From the NCBI GenBank assembly GCA_934434905.1, contig CAKSAI010000044.1, forward strand, positions 1-15,312: DNA of 15,312 bases. The letters run 5' to 3'. Position numbers and translations under genes: made by a program. Below the pieces are notes generated by a model. The model saw only the letters and a list, made by a program, of their open reading frames with translations. It made no database searches and had not been told where the DNA came from. The DNA is from an uncultured Lachnospiraceae bacterium. GTDB lineage: Bacteria; Bacillota; Clostridia; Lachnospirales; Lachnospiraceae. Positions 7,023 through 15,170 of the stretch are shown here, in pieces; the stretch's first letter is position 1; every line of letters begins with the position of its first letter.

Positions 7023-7919
7023 ATGGCAGCAGTAAAAGGACGCAGTGTAAAGATTGCGGGTCATCATCTGTTTTATTTTCAGTTTTCACAGGTGCTGTTG
7101 TATGCCCTGTTGACATTATTTGTGTTGTTTACAGCCCTTCCGCTGGTGTATGTGGCGGTGACGGCGTTCAAGCCGCTTGATGAGCTGTTTATATTTCCAC
7201 CCAAGTTTTTCACCAGCCATCCGGTGACGGATAACTTCTATAGCCTGCTGGCGACGCTGGATAACAGCAGCGTACCCTTCAGCCGGTACGTGTTCAACAG
7301 TGTGCTTGTTTCCGTCTGCGTGGTGGCGGGTACGGTGGTGATCTCCACCATGGCGGCTTACGGTCTGGTGAAGCACCATCCGGCAGGCTCCGACTTCATT
7401 TTTGCAGTGATCCTGGCGGGACTGATGTTTTCAACCCATGTGACTCAAATCCCGAACTATATGGTGGTGAAGGGACTGGGACTGCTGGACAGCTACTGGG
7501 CGCTGATCCTGCCGAAGGTTGGAACGGCTTTCAACATGTTTTTGATGAAGCAGTTTATGGAGCAGCTGCCCCAGGAGTACATCGAGGCGGCCCGGATCGA
7601 CGGAGCGGGCGAGATCAAGGTGTTCACGAAGATCGTAATTCCTTTTGTGAAGCCGGCCATGGCTACCCTGGTGGTGTTTTCCTTCGTGAGTACCTGGAAC
7701 GATTATTTCTCACCGCTGATCTTCACCAGCTCCGGAGCAATGAAAACGCTTCCTCTGGCGATCCAGTCCATTGCAGGCGGCGCGGGTGCGGCTTCCCTGG
7801 CTACGGCGGGTACTATGGCGGCAGCCACCTTTGTAACAATGATCCCGACGATTCTGATCTATACGTTCATGCAGTCCAAGGTGATCAATACCATGAGCTA
7901 TTCCGGTATCAAGGGATAA
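7023..7919 (+). CDS. Carbohydrate ABC transporter permease, first pair, UgpE/AraQ-type subunit
   Basis: 298 residues with about six membrane helices: near 22-47, 91-115, 124-142, 157-176, 212-231 and 264-283. The EAA loop is well conserved at 187-211 (YIEAARIDGAGEIKVF...IPFVKP followed by Ala). The C-terminus GIKG is typical of this family. ATG at 7023 follows AGGAGG (7010-7015), which overlaps the stop of the preceding gene, so translation is probably coupled. It partners the preceding permease. The high similarity of layout to MalG-like subunits makes the family assignment secure; substrate specificity cannot be read. Confidence 0.93.
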   Translation: MAAVKGRSVKIAGHHLFYFQFSQVLLYALLTLFVLFTALPLVYVAVTAFKPLDELFIFPPKFFTSHPVTDNFYSLLATLDNSSVPFSRYVFNSVLVSVCVVAGTVVISTMAAYGLVKHHPAGSDFIFAVILAGLMFSTHVTQIPNYMVVKGLGLLDSYWALILPKVGTAFNMFLMKQFMEQLPQEYIEAARIDGAGEIKVFTKIVIPFVKPAMATLVVFSFVSTWNDYFSPLIFTSSGAMKTLPLAIQSIAGGAGAASLATAGTMAAATFVTMIPTILIYTFMQSKVINTMSYSGIKG

Positions 7920-7941
7920 GATCAGGAAAGAGGTGAAAGGT

Positions 7942-9357
7942 TTGAAACGAATAGCAGCATTTGCCCTTGCGGCAGTGATCCTTACCGTCAGCGGGATGAC
8001 CGCACACGCCAGTGAGACAGACTATGTGATCGACAATGACGGGGAGAGGCTGGCAACGCCGAAAACCTATCTGGTGAAGGGCGTTATCACCTATCTGGGT
8101 GAGGAGGGCGGTAATCTGTATGAGCCCAAGGATATATTTATTGACAAAGAGGACAATATCTATGTGGCGGACACCGGGAACAACCGGATCGTGAAGCTTG
8201 ACCCGGAAGGAAACTATGTGAGCTCTTATACGGGCGGAGGGACTCTGTCAGGTCCCCAGGGCGTGTTTGTCACGGATTTTGGAAGCATTTTCGTGGCGGA
8301 TACCGGAAATCAGCGGGTGGCCAATATCGACGGGACGGATCAGGTCCTGGAGAACTTTGTGAAGCCGGACAGCGAGCTTCTGGAGGCTTCCAGCGATTTC
8401 TCCATCAACAAGGTATGCATCAGTAACCAGGGGATTCTGTATGTGATCAAGGGTCAGCAGTTTATGACCATTGATGCCAACAATGAGTTCAAGGGGTTTG
8501 TGGGAGCCAACAGCCTTTCTTTCAGTCTGAAACGGGTGCTGATCCGTATGTTTGCTTCGGAGGAGCAGAAGAGCCGTCTGGAGATGGAGGAGGCGCCGCC
8601 CTTTAACAACTTTGTGATCACGGACAGCGGCGTCATCTACGCGGTGGCCGCCACGGATTCCGGCAAGATCAAGAAGCTGAATGCCAACGGCTCCAATCTG
8701 TTTCCGTCAGATTATATTGCGGAGACCATCTATGACGAGGACGGCTTTTCCAAGAATCCGGATTATGTGGATATTGCGGTGGATTCCCAGGAGATCATCA
8801 GCGTACTGGAACGGAACACTGGACATATCTATCAGTATGACCAGGATGGCAACCTGCTGACCATCTTCGGCGGCAAGGGCAATAAGAAGGGCTATTTTCA
8901 GAATCCCTGCTCCCTTGCGGTGAACAGCAGAGGCGAGGTGTATGTGCTGGACACCAGCACCGGATATATCCACGTCTTTACGCCAACTACTTTTATGGAG
9001 CATATCAAGAACGCCATCAATTATTATGCAGACGGCGAGTATACGGCGGCCCATGAGGAGTGGAAGGCCGTGATCGAAACGGACGCCAATTATCCGGTGG
9101 CAAACATGGGAATGGGGCAGGTCCTCTACAAGCTGGACGAGCCGAAGCAGGCCATGGAGTACTTCGAGATCGCCAAGGTGCAGCAGCGGTACGGAAAGGC
9201 ATTTGAGGATTACCGGTATGCATTTATCAAGGCGTATTTTTTCCAGGTAATACTGGCGGCGGTTGTCATCGTGGCAGCGGCGGTGGCGTTCCTTTTCTTC
9301 ATTATGAAAAAGACGAAAAAATATATCCATGATTACCATTACGGGCCAAAGGAGTGA
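7942..9357 (+). CDS. Secreted NHL-repeat / TPR protein with C-terminal membrane anchor
   Basis: About 471 residues from a TTG at 7942, chosen because GAGGTGA (7930-7936) sits 5 nt upstream; an in-frame GTG at 7933 overlaps that site. Numbering here is from the GTG. A signal peptide ends near AHA (24-26). NHL beta-propeller blades are clear at 63-92 (EPKDIFID...NIYVADTGNNRIVKLDPEG), 107-134 (GPQGVFVTD...IFVADTGNQRVANIDG) and 324-351 (NPCSLAVNSRGEVYVLDT). Weaker blades lie between. A TPR-like helical pair covers about 354-416 (AINYYADGEYTAAHEEWKAVIETD, then a second repeat). A membrane helix at about 436-458 is followed by a basic tail, placing propeller and TPR outside the cell. It follows the permease by 22 nt and precedes the Yip1 gene by 4 nt. 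A scaffold or glycan-binding role at the transporter is inference. Confidence 0.85.
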   Translation: MKRIAAFALAAVILTVSGMTAHASETDYVIDNDGERLATPKTYLVKGVITYLGEEGGNLYEPKDIFIDKEDNIYVADTGNNRIVKLDPEGNYVSSYTGGGTLSGPQGVFVTDFGSIFVADTGNQRVANIDGTDQVLENFVKPDSELLEASSDFSINKVCISNQGILYVIKGQQFMTIDANNEFKGFVGANSLSFSLKRVLIRMFASEEQKSRLEMEEAPPFNNFVITDSGVIYAVAATDSGKIKKLNANGSNLFPSDYIAETIYDEDGFSKNPDYVDIAVDSQEIISVLERNTGHIYQYDQDGNLLTIFGGKGNKKGYFQNPCSLAVNSRGEVYVLDTSTGYIHVFTPTTFMEHIKNAINYYADGEYTAAHEEWKAVIETDANYPVANMGMGQVLYKLDEPKQAMEYFEIAKVQQRYGKAFEDYRYAFIKAYFFQVILAAVVIVAAAVAFLFFIMKKTKKYIHDYHYGPKE

Positions 9358-9361
9358 GAGA

Positions 9362-10033
9362 ATGAGAGGATTGAACGTAAGAACAGCGAAGAGAGCAGCG
9401 AAGGGGAAAATCAGTGCCGGTCAGCTTTTTCCCATCATGCTGTTTCATCCCCTGGAAGCCTTTGACATTATCAAGCTGGAGCGGGATACCCAGATTAAGG
9501 TGTGGCCAGCCATTCTGTTGGTCCTTCTGGCGGGGGTGGAGAAATATGCCAGCAATTTCCTGGTGAGCTTTCAGTTCCGTCAGAAGGAATTAAGCGGCGT
9601 AAACCTGTGGATCGAGATGGCCTATGTGATCATACCTTTTGCAGTGTGGGTCATCGCCAATTTCTGTATGACTGCCATCATGGATGGGGAGAGTAAGCCC
9701 AAGGAGATCTTCGTGACGTCGGCTTATTGTCTGGCACCCTTTATCGTATTGACACCTGTGCGGGTGGCGCTGTCTCATGTGATCGGCGCCGGAGAGGCTG
9801 GGTTCTATTATTTCCTCCAGTCGGCTGCGCTGGTATGGGTAGTGCTGCTGTTGTTCTTTGCACTGCTTCGGCAGAACGATTATGGACTGGTGAAGGCCAT
9901 AGGGGTCACACTGCTGTGCATATTGTTCATGGTGATCTTTATGGCGGTGTTTATTTTCCTGGCTTCCCTGACCATTCAGCTTGTAAGCTCGGTGCAGGAG
10001 GTTTTTCAAGAAATAGAACGGAAGTATCTGTGA
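9362..10033 (+). CDS. Yip1-family integral membrane protein
   Basis: 223 residues. The start is ATG 9362, preceded by AAAGGAG (9348-9354) with a 7-nt gap; an in-frame ATG at 9329 lies inside the upstream gene and has no such site. A basic N-terminal segment is followed by the family-typical HPLEAFDIIKLE (29-40) and five hydrophobic helices near 47-70, 87-107, 118-138, 150-170 and 178-203. The C-terminal ~15 residues are charged and cytoplasmic or external depending on topology. The Yip1 fold is named for eukaryotic membrane-trafficking proteins; the bacterial members have no settled function. Its place between an anchored extracellular protein and a secreted DUF5696 protein, within a transporter operon, suggests a membrane partner of the import complex (inference). 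Confidence 0.85.
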   Translation: MRGLNVRTAKRAAKGKISAGQLFPIMLFHPLEAFDIIKLERDTQIKVWPAILLVLLAGVEKYASNFLVSFQFRQKELSGVNLWIEMAYVIIPFAVWVIANFCMTAIMDGESKPKEIFVTSAYCLAPFIVLTPVRVALSHVIGAGEAGFYYFLQSAALVWVVLLLFFALLRQNDYGLVKAIGVTLLCILFMVIFMAVFIFLASLTIQLVSSVQEVFQEIERKYL

Positions 10034-10048
10034 CAGGAGGTGAATGAA

Positions 10049-12325
10049 GTGAGACATAAGAAAAGCTTGTATATAAAAATGCTGGCGCTGGGTCTTTCCT
10101 GCATGCTGCTTCTGGAATCCTTTCCAGCCAAGGCTGAGCCGGAGAGCGCAGGCAACGGCACGGAGGCCAGAGCAGGAACGGACGGTGCAGCTCTGAATGG
10201 CGCTGACAATCAGGAGGCTGGAGAAGGAACGGATGGTGCAGCCCTGGATGGCACTGGCAATCAGGAGGCCGGAGTGTCAGAGAAGGTTCTGCACACAGTG
10301 GCGGAGAACAGTTCCTTCCGGTTTGACTATGACGAGGAGGGCGCGGACGTCTACATTACCGACAAGAGGAGCGGAAAGGTCTGGTCCAATACGGTAGCGG
10401 AAGATTATTATACAGAGGAGCTTGCCAATCGGAATGTGATGAGCCAGCTGATGACGGTGACCTATGCCTCCTCGGAGGGCAAGATCTCCATGGTGAATGT
10501 GTTCGACAACGGAGCCGCCGCCAGCAATTTCAAATTGAGTCATCGGTACGAGGGAGAGACAGTGATCCTCACCGTGGCTGTGGCTTCCGGTACAGTCTCC
10601 TTTGAGATCCATATGGGGATCAACGAGGACGGCTTTCATTATGAGATCCCCAGGGACAGTATTCAGGAGACCGGCAACGACATGCTGGTAAATATCCAGA
10701 TAATGCCTACCTTCGGCGCGGCGGTAGGCGGAGAGGATGGCTATATCCTGGTGCCAGACGGCTCCGGGACGTTGATCTATCATAAAACATATGACGATCC
10801 CAATGCCAGGCTGTACATGTATCCTTTCTACGGAACGGATGTGCAGGATATCACGGAGATTGAGGAAAACAAAGAGCAGGGGTACCACAATCTGATGCTG
10901 CCTGTTTACGGGATTAGCCATGGAGACGGCGCGATGCTGGCGGCCGTCACAGAGGGCGAGGCGGACACGGTGCTGAACATTGCGCCCTCAGGCTTCCGCT
11001 TCAGCGGATTGAACCGCGCGTACCTGACCTTTAACTACCGGATTTATTATTCCACGGTGGTAAATGGCAGCGACTATATCCAGATTGTTCCTCATAATTA
11101 TGCGTCAGACCGGAGTGTGCAGATCTTCCTTCTGGATGGGGAGCACAATGCGTACAGCGATATGGCTGTCGCTTACCGGGGATATCTGGAGGATGCAGGT
11201 AAGCTTAAGGCAAAAGACGCGTCTGGCGATATTCCCATGGCGGTGGAGCTTGTGATGGGAGCAGGCGAGAGTAGCCTCTTCGGTAAGAAATTGATCTCTG
11301 CCACTACTTATTCCCAGGCAGCTGAGATCGTGTCAGATCTGGGCGGGAGTGTTCCGGGACTTTCGGTGATCCTGGATGGATGGGGCAGCGGCGGCTGTGA
11401 TACCCTTCCCACCAGTCCATCCCTGGAAAAGAAATTCGGCGGAAAGAGCGGCTATAAGGAGCTGCTTGCAGCCTGTGAGAAGGCCAATGTGACCCTGTAT
11501 CTGAACATGGATTTTATTAACGCAGATGAGAAAACAGGAGATTTCAATAATCGGAAGGACACCATTCGGTCCGGTTTTGGAAGCGTTGTAAACGAGGACA
11601 GCCGATATCTCTTAAATCCGGCGCGAGTATTGCAGGATTATTATGAGGAGGCAGTTAAGGAACGGAATCTTCCGGAGAACGGTTCCATACGGTTTGATAC
11701 CGTTGGAAGCCTTCTGACTTATGACCACAGCAAGTCCGACGCTGCCAGCAGGACCATGCTGCAGGCGGCTTATGAAAGCGTGCTTGAGAAGGCCGCAGAG
11801 AAGCTGGGACAGGTGGCTGTGACAGGCGGTAATCAGTATGTTCTGCCTTATGCCACGCTGATGAGCGAGATCCCATATACCAACTCCGATTACTATCTGG
11901 GGGATAAGGCGGTTCCCTTTTATCAGATTGTGGTACACGGAAGTGTGGATTATACTTCTTCTGCCGGAAATCATGCCTACGATCTCTCTTATCAGAAGCT
12001 GAAATGGATTGAGACAGGAAGTATTCCGTATTTTATCCTGACCTATGAAAGTCCGGTTGTACTGAACAAGACAGACAGGAACGATCTGTTTTCCTCCGAG
12101 TATTCGGTGTGGAAGGAGACGGTGAAGGAGATTGCCGCGGAGTTCAATGACAGGCTGTCACAGGTGTGGAACCAGAAGATTGTAAGGCATGAAGAAACAG
12201 GCGGGCTTACCGTGATCACCTATGAGGACGGCAGCCGTATTTATATCAATTACACAAAAGAGCCAATAGAAGCAGATGGAATCACGGTTCCGGCCATGGA
12301 TTATTCTGTTGTGAAGGGAGCGTGA
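10049..12325 (+). CDS. Secreted DUF5696-type protein with a glycosidase-like barrel
   Basis: 758 residues from GTG 10049, which has AGGAGG at 10035-10040 eight nt upstream; the longer GTG at 10040 lies inside that site. Residues 1-29 are a signal peptide ending AKA, with no lipobox. Residues 30-80 are a low-complexity linker with a 17-residue tandem repeat. A beta-sandwich of about 85-390 contains VPDGSGTLIYH (235-245) and YGISHGDGAMLAAVTEGEADTV (287-308). From 397 to 670 strands and helices alternate as in a TIM barrel, with acids at strand ends: D443 (SVILDGWGSGG), D488 (LYLNMDF), D550 (IRFDTVGS), E668 (FILTYESP). The rest is a beta domain. I recognise it as DUF5696 from memory. The resemblance to glycosidases suggests extracellular glycan cleavage or binding, but no activity is established. 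It sits between the two permease pairs. Confidence 0.8.
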   Translation: MRHKKSLYIKMLALGLSCMLLLESFPAKAEPESAGNGTEARAGTDGAALNGADNQEAGEGTDGAALDGTGNQEAGVSEKVLHTVAENSSFRFDYDEEGADVYITDKRSGKVWSNTVAEDYYTEELANRNVMSQLMTVTYASSEGKISMVNVFDNGAAASNFKLSHRYEGETVILTVAVASGTVSFEIHMGINEDGFHYEIPRDSIQETGNDMLVNIQIMPTFGAAVGGEDGYILVPDGSGTLIYHKTYDDPNARLYMYPFYGTDVQDITEIEENKEQGYHNLMLPVYGISHGDGAMLAAVTEGEADTVLNIAPSGFRFSGLNRAYLTFNYRIYYSTVVNGSDYIQIVPHNYASDRSVQIFLLDGEHNAYSDMAVAYRGYLEDAGKLKAKDASGDIPMAVELVMGAGESSLFGKKLISATTYSQAAEIVSDLGGSVPGLSVILDGWGSGGCDTLPTSPSLEKKFGGKSGYKELLAACEKANVTLYLNMDFINADEKTGDFNNRKDTIRSGFGSVVNEDSRYLLNPARVLQDYYEEAVKERNLPENGSIRFDTVGSLLTYDHSKSDAASRTMLQAAYESVLEKAAEKLGQVAVTGGNQYVLPYATLMSEIPYTNSDYYLGDKAVPFYQIVVHGSVDYTSSAGNHAYDLSYQKLKWIETGSIPYFILTYESPVVLNKTDRNDLFSSEYSVWKETVKEIAAEFNDRLSQVWNQKIVRHEETGGLTVITYEDGSRIYINYTKEPIEADGITVPAMDYSVVKGA
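10175..10276 (+). repeat. Tandem 51-bp repeat in the DUF5696 linker
   Basis: Two 51-bp units (10175-10225, 10226-10276) encode GTDGAALNGADNQEAGE and GTDGAALDGTGNQEAGV, differing at a few bases. They follow the signal peptide and precede the first folded domain, so they lengthen a flexible linker. In-frame units could expand or contract without loss of function. Confidence 0.85.
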
Positions 12326-12330
12326 GACGG

Positions 12331-13227
12331 ATGGCAAGAGGGACTGTAAAAAAGAAAAAGAAGTTCTTTACGTTTGCAAGGAAAAAGAGCTTGACGGGAT
12401 ATCTGTTTCTGGCTCCCTGGATCATCGGCGGGATATTCCTGCTGGCGTATCCTTTGATCTTCTCCTTCCGGCTGAGCTTTTCGGATCTTTTGAACTTCAC
12501 GAACTACAAGATGAGCTGGGTTGGACTGGAGCATTACAAGCGGGCCTTTTTTGGAGACGTTCACTTTGTCACCTGTATTATGTGGGGACTGCGGAAGATC
12601 CTGGTGGAATCGCCCATCATTGTGGTGTTTTCTCTGATCGTGGCCATCATGGTCAGCCGGAATATTAAGGGAAAGGGATTCTTCCGTTCCATTTTCTTCC
12701 TGCCGGTGCTCCTGGGGACCGGTTATGTGATGGATATGCTGAACAATCAGGGAATCACAGTATCCTCCATGGAGGTAACGCGGGAGATCCTGCTGTCGCC
12801 TACCATACAGGCATATCTTCCGGAAGAGGCCTTTAAGTTTTTAAGTACCTTGTTGTCCTATATCCCCACGGTGCTGTGGGGCTCCGGCGTACAGATCGTG
12901 CTGTTTCTGATCGGTATCCAGAAGATTCCCCAGGAGCTGTATGAATCGGCCCGTGTGGATTCCGCCACGGAATGGGAGATGTTCTGGAAGATCACCCTTC
13001 CCATGATATCGCCGATCATTTTGTTGAATATCGTATATACGATCATAGCTTCCTACCGGGACAGCAGCCCGCTGGTGAACTGGATTATGTATCAGGCTTT
13101 TGATCTTAGCGACTTTGAGTATGCCAGCGCGATGGGTTGGATCTTCTTTGCTTTTGTCTTGCTTGTGATAGGACTGGTGACGCTGCTCATGCGTCCGTTT
13201 ACCAATCGTGTGACAAAGCGCTATTAA
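12331..13227 (+). CDS. Sugar ABC transporter permease, second pair, MalF/UgpA-type subunit
   Basis: 298 residues from ATG 12331. GGGAG (12316-12320) lies 10 nt upstream; the in-frame GTG at 12322 overlaps the preceding stop and is 1 nt from that site, so it is unlikely. A lysine-rich N-terminus (7-19) precedes membrane helices near 22-50, 92-109, 118-135, 172-194, 226-243 and 268-288. The EAA loop is at 203-228 (LYESARVDSATEWEMFWKITLPMISP), with Asp-Ser in place of the usual Asp-Gly. The segment between the third and fourth helices (about 136-170) is longer than in the first pair's subunit and may be an external loop. It pairs with the next gene. No second binding-protein gene accompanies this pair in the window. 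Confidence 0.92.
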   Translation: MARGTVKKKKKFFTFARKKSLTGYLFLAPWIIGGIFLLAYPLIFSFRLSFSDLLNFTNYKMSWVGLEHYKRAFFGDVHFVTCIMWGLRKILVESPIIVVFSLIVAIMVSRNIKGKGFFRSIFFLPVLLGTGYVMDMLNNQGITVSSMEVTREILLSPTIQAYLPEEAFKFLSTLLSYIPTVLWGSGVQIVLFLIGIQKIPQELYESARVDSATEWEMFWKITLPMISPIILLNIVYTIIASYRDSSPLVNWIMYQAFDLSDFEYASAMGWIFFAFVLLVIGLVTLLMRPFTNRVTKRY

Positions 13228-13259
13228 CAGAAAGGCGTAGATAATAAGAGGTAAATATC

Positions 13260-14165
13260 ATGGAGAAAATAAGAAAAAAAATGAAGCTGGGAATAATCTT
13301 TAAGATTATCATGTATATCCTGCTGATTGACTTTGCATTTATCTATTTATATCCGTTCCTGCACATGATCATCAACTCCCTGAAGTCCCAGGACGATCTT
13401 CTGGATGTGTCGGTGAAGTGGGTCCTGAACGATCTGTGCTTTGACAATTTCAAGCTGGCTTTTGAGAGCCTGAATTATGTTCCAAGATTTTTCAGGACTT
13501 TGCTGAGTGTGGGACTGTGCAGCCTTGGGCATGTGATCTCCTGCTCCTTTATCGGATATGGGTTTGCCCGCTACAATTTCCGTGGGAAGAATATCCTGTT
13601 CTTTTTACTGATCCTTTCCATGGTGGTGCCTACCCAGACCATCATTGTACCGCTGTACATCCTGTATTCCAAGCTTGGGATGATACCCGGGCAGCTTGGG
13701 ATCATTCTGCCTACCTTTTTTGGCTTTGGCCTGAATGGAGCGTTGTTCGTGTTCATTTTCCGACAATTCTTCCTGTCGCTACCGCCGGCGCTGGAGGAGG
13801 CTTCCGCCATAGACGGCTGCGGGCCGATCCGTACCTTTTTCCGGATTGCCCTTCCCATCGCGAAGCCTACGGTGATCATCAGCGCAGTGCTCAGCGTGGT
13901 TTGGCACTGGAACGACTTCTTTGAGCCGGGACTGTATATTCAGAAGCAGAAGAACTATTATCTGTCCATGACGCTGCCGTCCATGCTGGAGGCTGTGGAG
14001 AATGCCAAGACAGGCGTGCAGTCCATGACCGCGGATGTGGGATTTACCGACGCCACGGTGATGGCGGCGGTGATCCTTATTATATTGCCAATCTTCATTG
14101 GGTATATGTTTATCCAGCGGAAGTTTGTGCAGAGCGTAGAGACCAGCGGTATCACAGGAGAATAA
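13260..14165 (+). CDS. Carbohydrate ABC transporter permease, second pair, MalG/UgpE-type subunit
   Basis: 301 residues. ATG 13260 is preceded by GAGGT (13248-13252) with a 7-nt gap, 32 nt after the previous stop. Membrane helices lie near 12-38, 80-104, 110-131, 146-170, 205-222 and 264-285. The EAA loop is at 178-203 (LEEASAIDGCGPIRTFFRIALPIAKP). WHWNDFFEP (215-223) matches the conserved WNDYF-type segment of the family. The C-terminus SGITGE is also family-typical. It is the last gene of the operon, followed within 15 nt by a strong hairpin. Together with the preceding gene it makes the second channel of the locus; whether it uses the same binding protein as the first is not decided by sequence. 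Confidence 0.93.
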   Translation: MEKIRKKMKLGIIFKIIMYILLIDFAFIYLYPFLHMIINSLKSQDDLLDVSVKWVLNDLCFDNFKLAFESLNYVPRFFRTLLSVGLCSLGHVISCSFIGYGFARYNFRGKNILFFLLILSMVVPTQTIIVPLYILYSKLGMIPGQLGIILPTFFGFGLNGALFVFIFRQFFLSLPPALEEASAIDGCGPIRTFFRIALPIAKPTVIISAVLSVVWHWNDFFEPGLYIQKQKNYYLSMTLPSMLEAVENAKTGVQSMTADVGFTDATVMAAVILIILPIFIGYMFIQRKFVQSVETSGITGE

Positions 14166-14179
14166 AGAATAAGAATCTG

Positions 14180-14224
14180 AATCCCGAAAGCTTTGGAAAT
14201 AATTACCATAGCTTCCGGGATTTT
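14180..14224. terminator. Long hairpin terminator between convergent operon and regulator gene
   Basis: AATCCCGAAAGCTTTGG (14180-14196) pairs with CCATAGCTTCCGGGATT (14206-14222) over 17 positions with two mismatches and a 9-nt AT loop. A short T run (14221-14224) follows rightward. On the other strand a T-rich stretch also follows, so it may serve the convergent regulator gene too. The T run is short, so termination strength is uncertain. The remaining 94 bases to 14318 show nothing I can identify. Confidence 0.75.
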
Positions 14225-14318
14225 CCATGAAAAATGCTGCATACCGGCCGCAAAGAGCGAAAGAAGAATATGAAACAGCGGTTGATATGTATATTGCGAC
14301 AGAAAAGGACGCCCGATG

Positions 14319-15170
14319 CTACTCGCGTTCCACAGCCCGGTTTCGGAATGCCTTGGGCGAGACATGGTATTTGCGCTTAAATATAGTGTTAAAATATGAG
14401 ACGGAAGAGAAGCCGATGTTATTGCATATGGAAAGAATGGTTTCGTCGGTGTACTGTAGCTGGAAGGCTGCCTGCTGCAGGCGGATGTCATTGAGATAAT
14501 CCGTCATGGTACAGCCCATGTAATTCTGAAAGGTTCTGCACATATAGGATTTGCTGAAGTGGTAGGGCTCTAAGATCTGATCCAGACCAGCCTTCAGAAA
14601 ATCATTCATGTGGAAGCGTCCAAGCAGCTCACGAAACCACGCCGGATAGTAGTCGTTATCGCGCTGTGCTTCCTCTTCAATCATGCTGTTCAAAAGAGAG
14701 ACACAAAGCGTGCGCAGTACAGCCATCTTAAAATCAGAATAGATCTCGTTTGTCAAAATAACATTCACCAGCCGCCGTTCATAGCGCTCGATCCGGTCAA
14801 AAGGAAGTGAAATGATCTTCGGCAATGCATTGGAAGCGTAGGCCAGCCGGAATTGTTCCCCGATAAATTCACATACAGAATCAAAGAAGTCCGTGCGTAT
14901 GACAATATCCCGGTGCTTGCAGGTATTTCCTGGTTCGCGGAGAAAGGAATGTACATCGGTCTGGTTGAGAAATACGATGTCACCGGTGTGCAGAACCCTT
15001 GTCTCGCCATTCAGGACATGAGTGATGGAACCCTCCAATATGTAAAAAATCTCATAGAAATTGTGGGTGTGGAAAATGTTGCCATCCCCGTATTCCGTTA
15101 TTTTGGAGTGGAAGGGCATTTCCGGACTTGTCATCCAGTCATTTAAAAGAATTACGTCTTTCGAATTCAT
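14319..15170 (-). CDS. AraC-family transcriptional regulator with N-terminal cupin
   Basis: 283 residues from the ATG complementary to 15168-15170. A strong AGGAGG with a 7-nt gap precedes it, whereas the longer in-frame start 14 codons upstream has none. Residues 28-90 form the cupin effector domain: FHTHNFYEIFYILEGSITHVLNGE (33-56) and LHTGDIVFLNQTDVHSF (60-76), the usual sugar-sensing fold of RhaS/MelR/AraC-like proteins. The C-terminal DNA-binding half has two helix-turn-helix units, about 194-219 (AGLDQILEPYHFSKSYMCRTF) and 243-275 (ETILSICNNIGFSSVSYFNTIFKRKYHVSPKAFR), the second being the AraC signature. It is convergent with the transporter operon. Control of the operon and of the rhamnosidase, probably as an activator responding to a rhamnose-containing product, is inference from proximity. 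Confidence 0.93.
   Translation of the reverse strand: MNSKDVILLNDWMTSPEMPFHSKITEYGDGNIFHTHNFYEIFYILEGSITHVLNGETRVLHTGDIVFLNQTDVHSFLREPGNTCKHRDIVIRTDFFDSVCEFIGEQFRLAYASNALPKIISLPFDRIERYERRLVNVILTNEIYSDFKMAVLRTLCVSLLNSMIEEEAQRDNDYYPAWFRELLGRFHMNDFLKAGLDQILEPYHFSKSYMCRTFQNYMGCTMTDYLNDIRLQQAAFQLQYTDETILSICNNIGFSSVSYFNTIFKRKYHVSPKAFRNRAVERE

Noticed and set aside
9329..9361. Upstream ATG extension of the Yip1 gene
   Set aside because: It lies inside the NHL/TPR gene, while AAAGGAG at 9348-9354 clearly serves the ATG at 9362.
3185..14165. ABC ATPase gene for the two permease pairs
   Set aside because: No protein in the window has Walker A, ABC signature or Walker B motifs. A shared ATPase elsewhere is the likely explanation.
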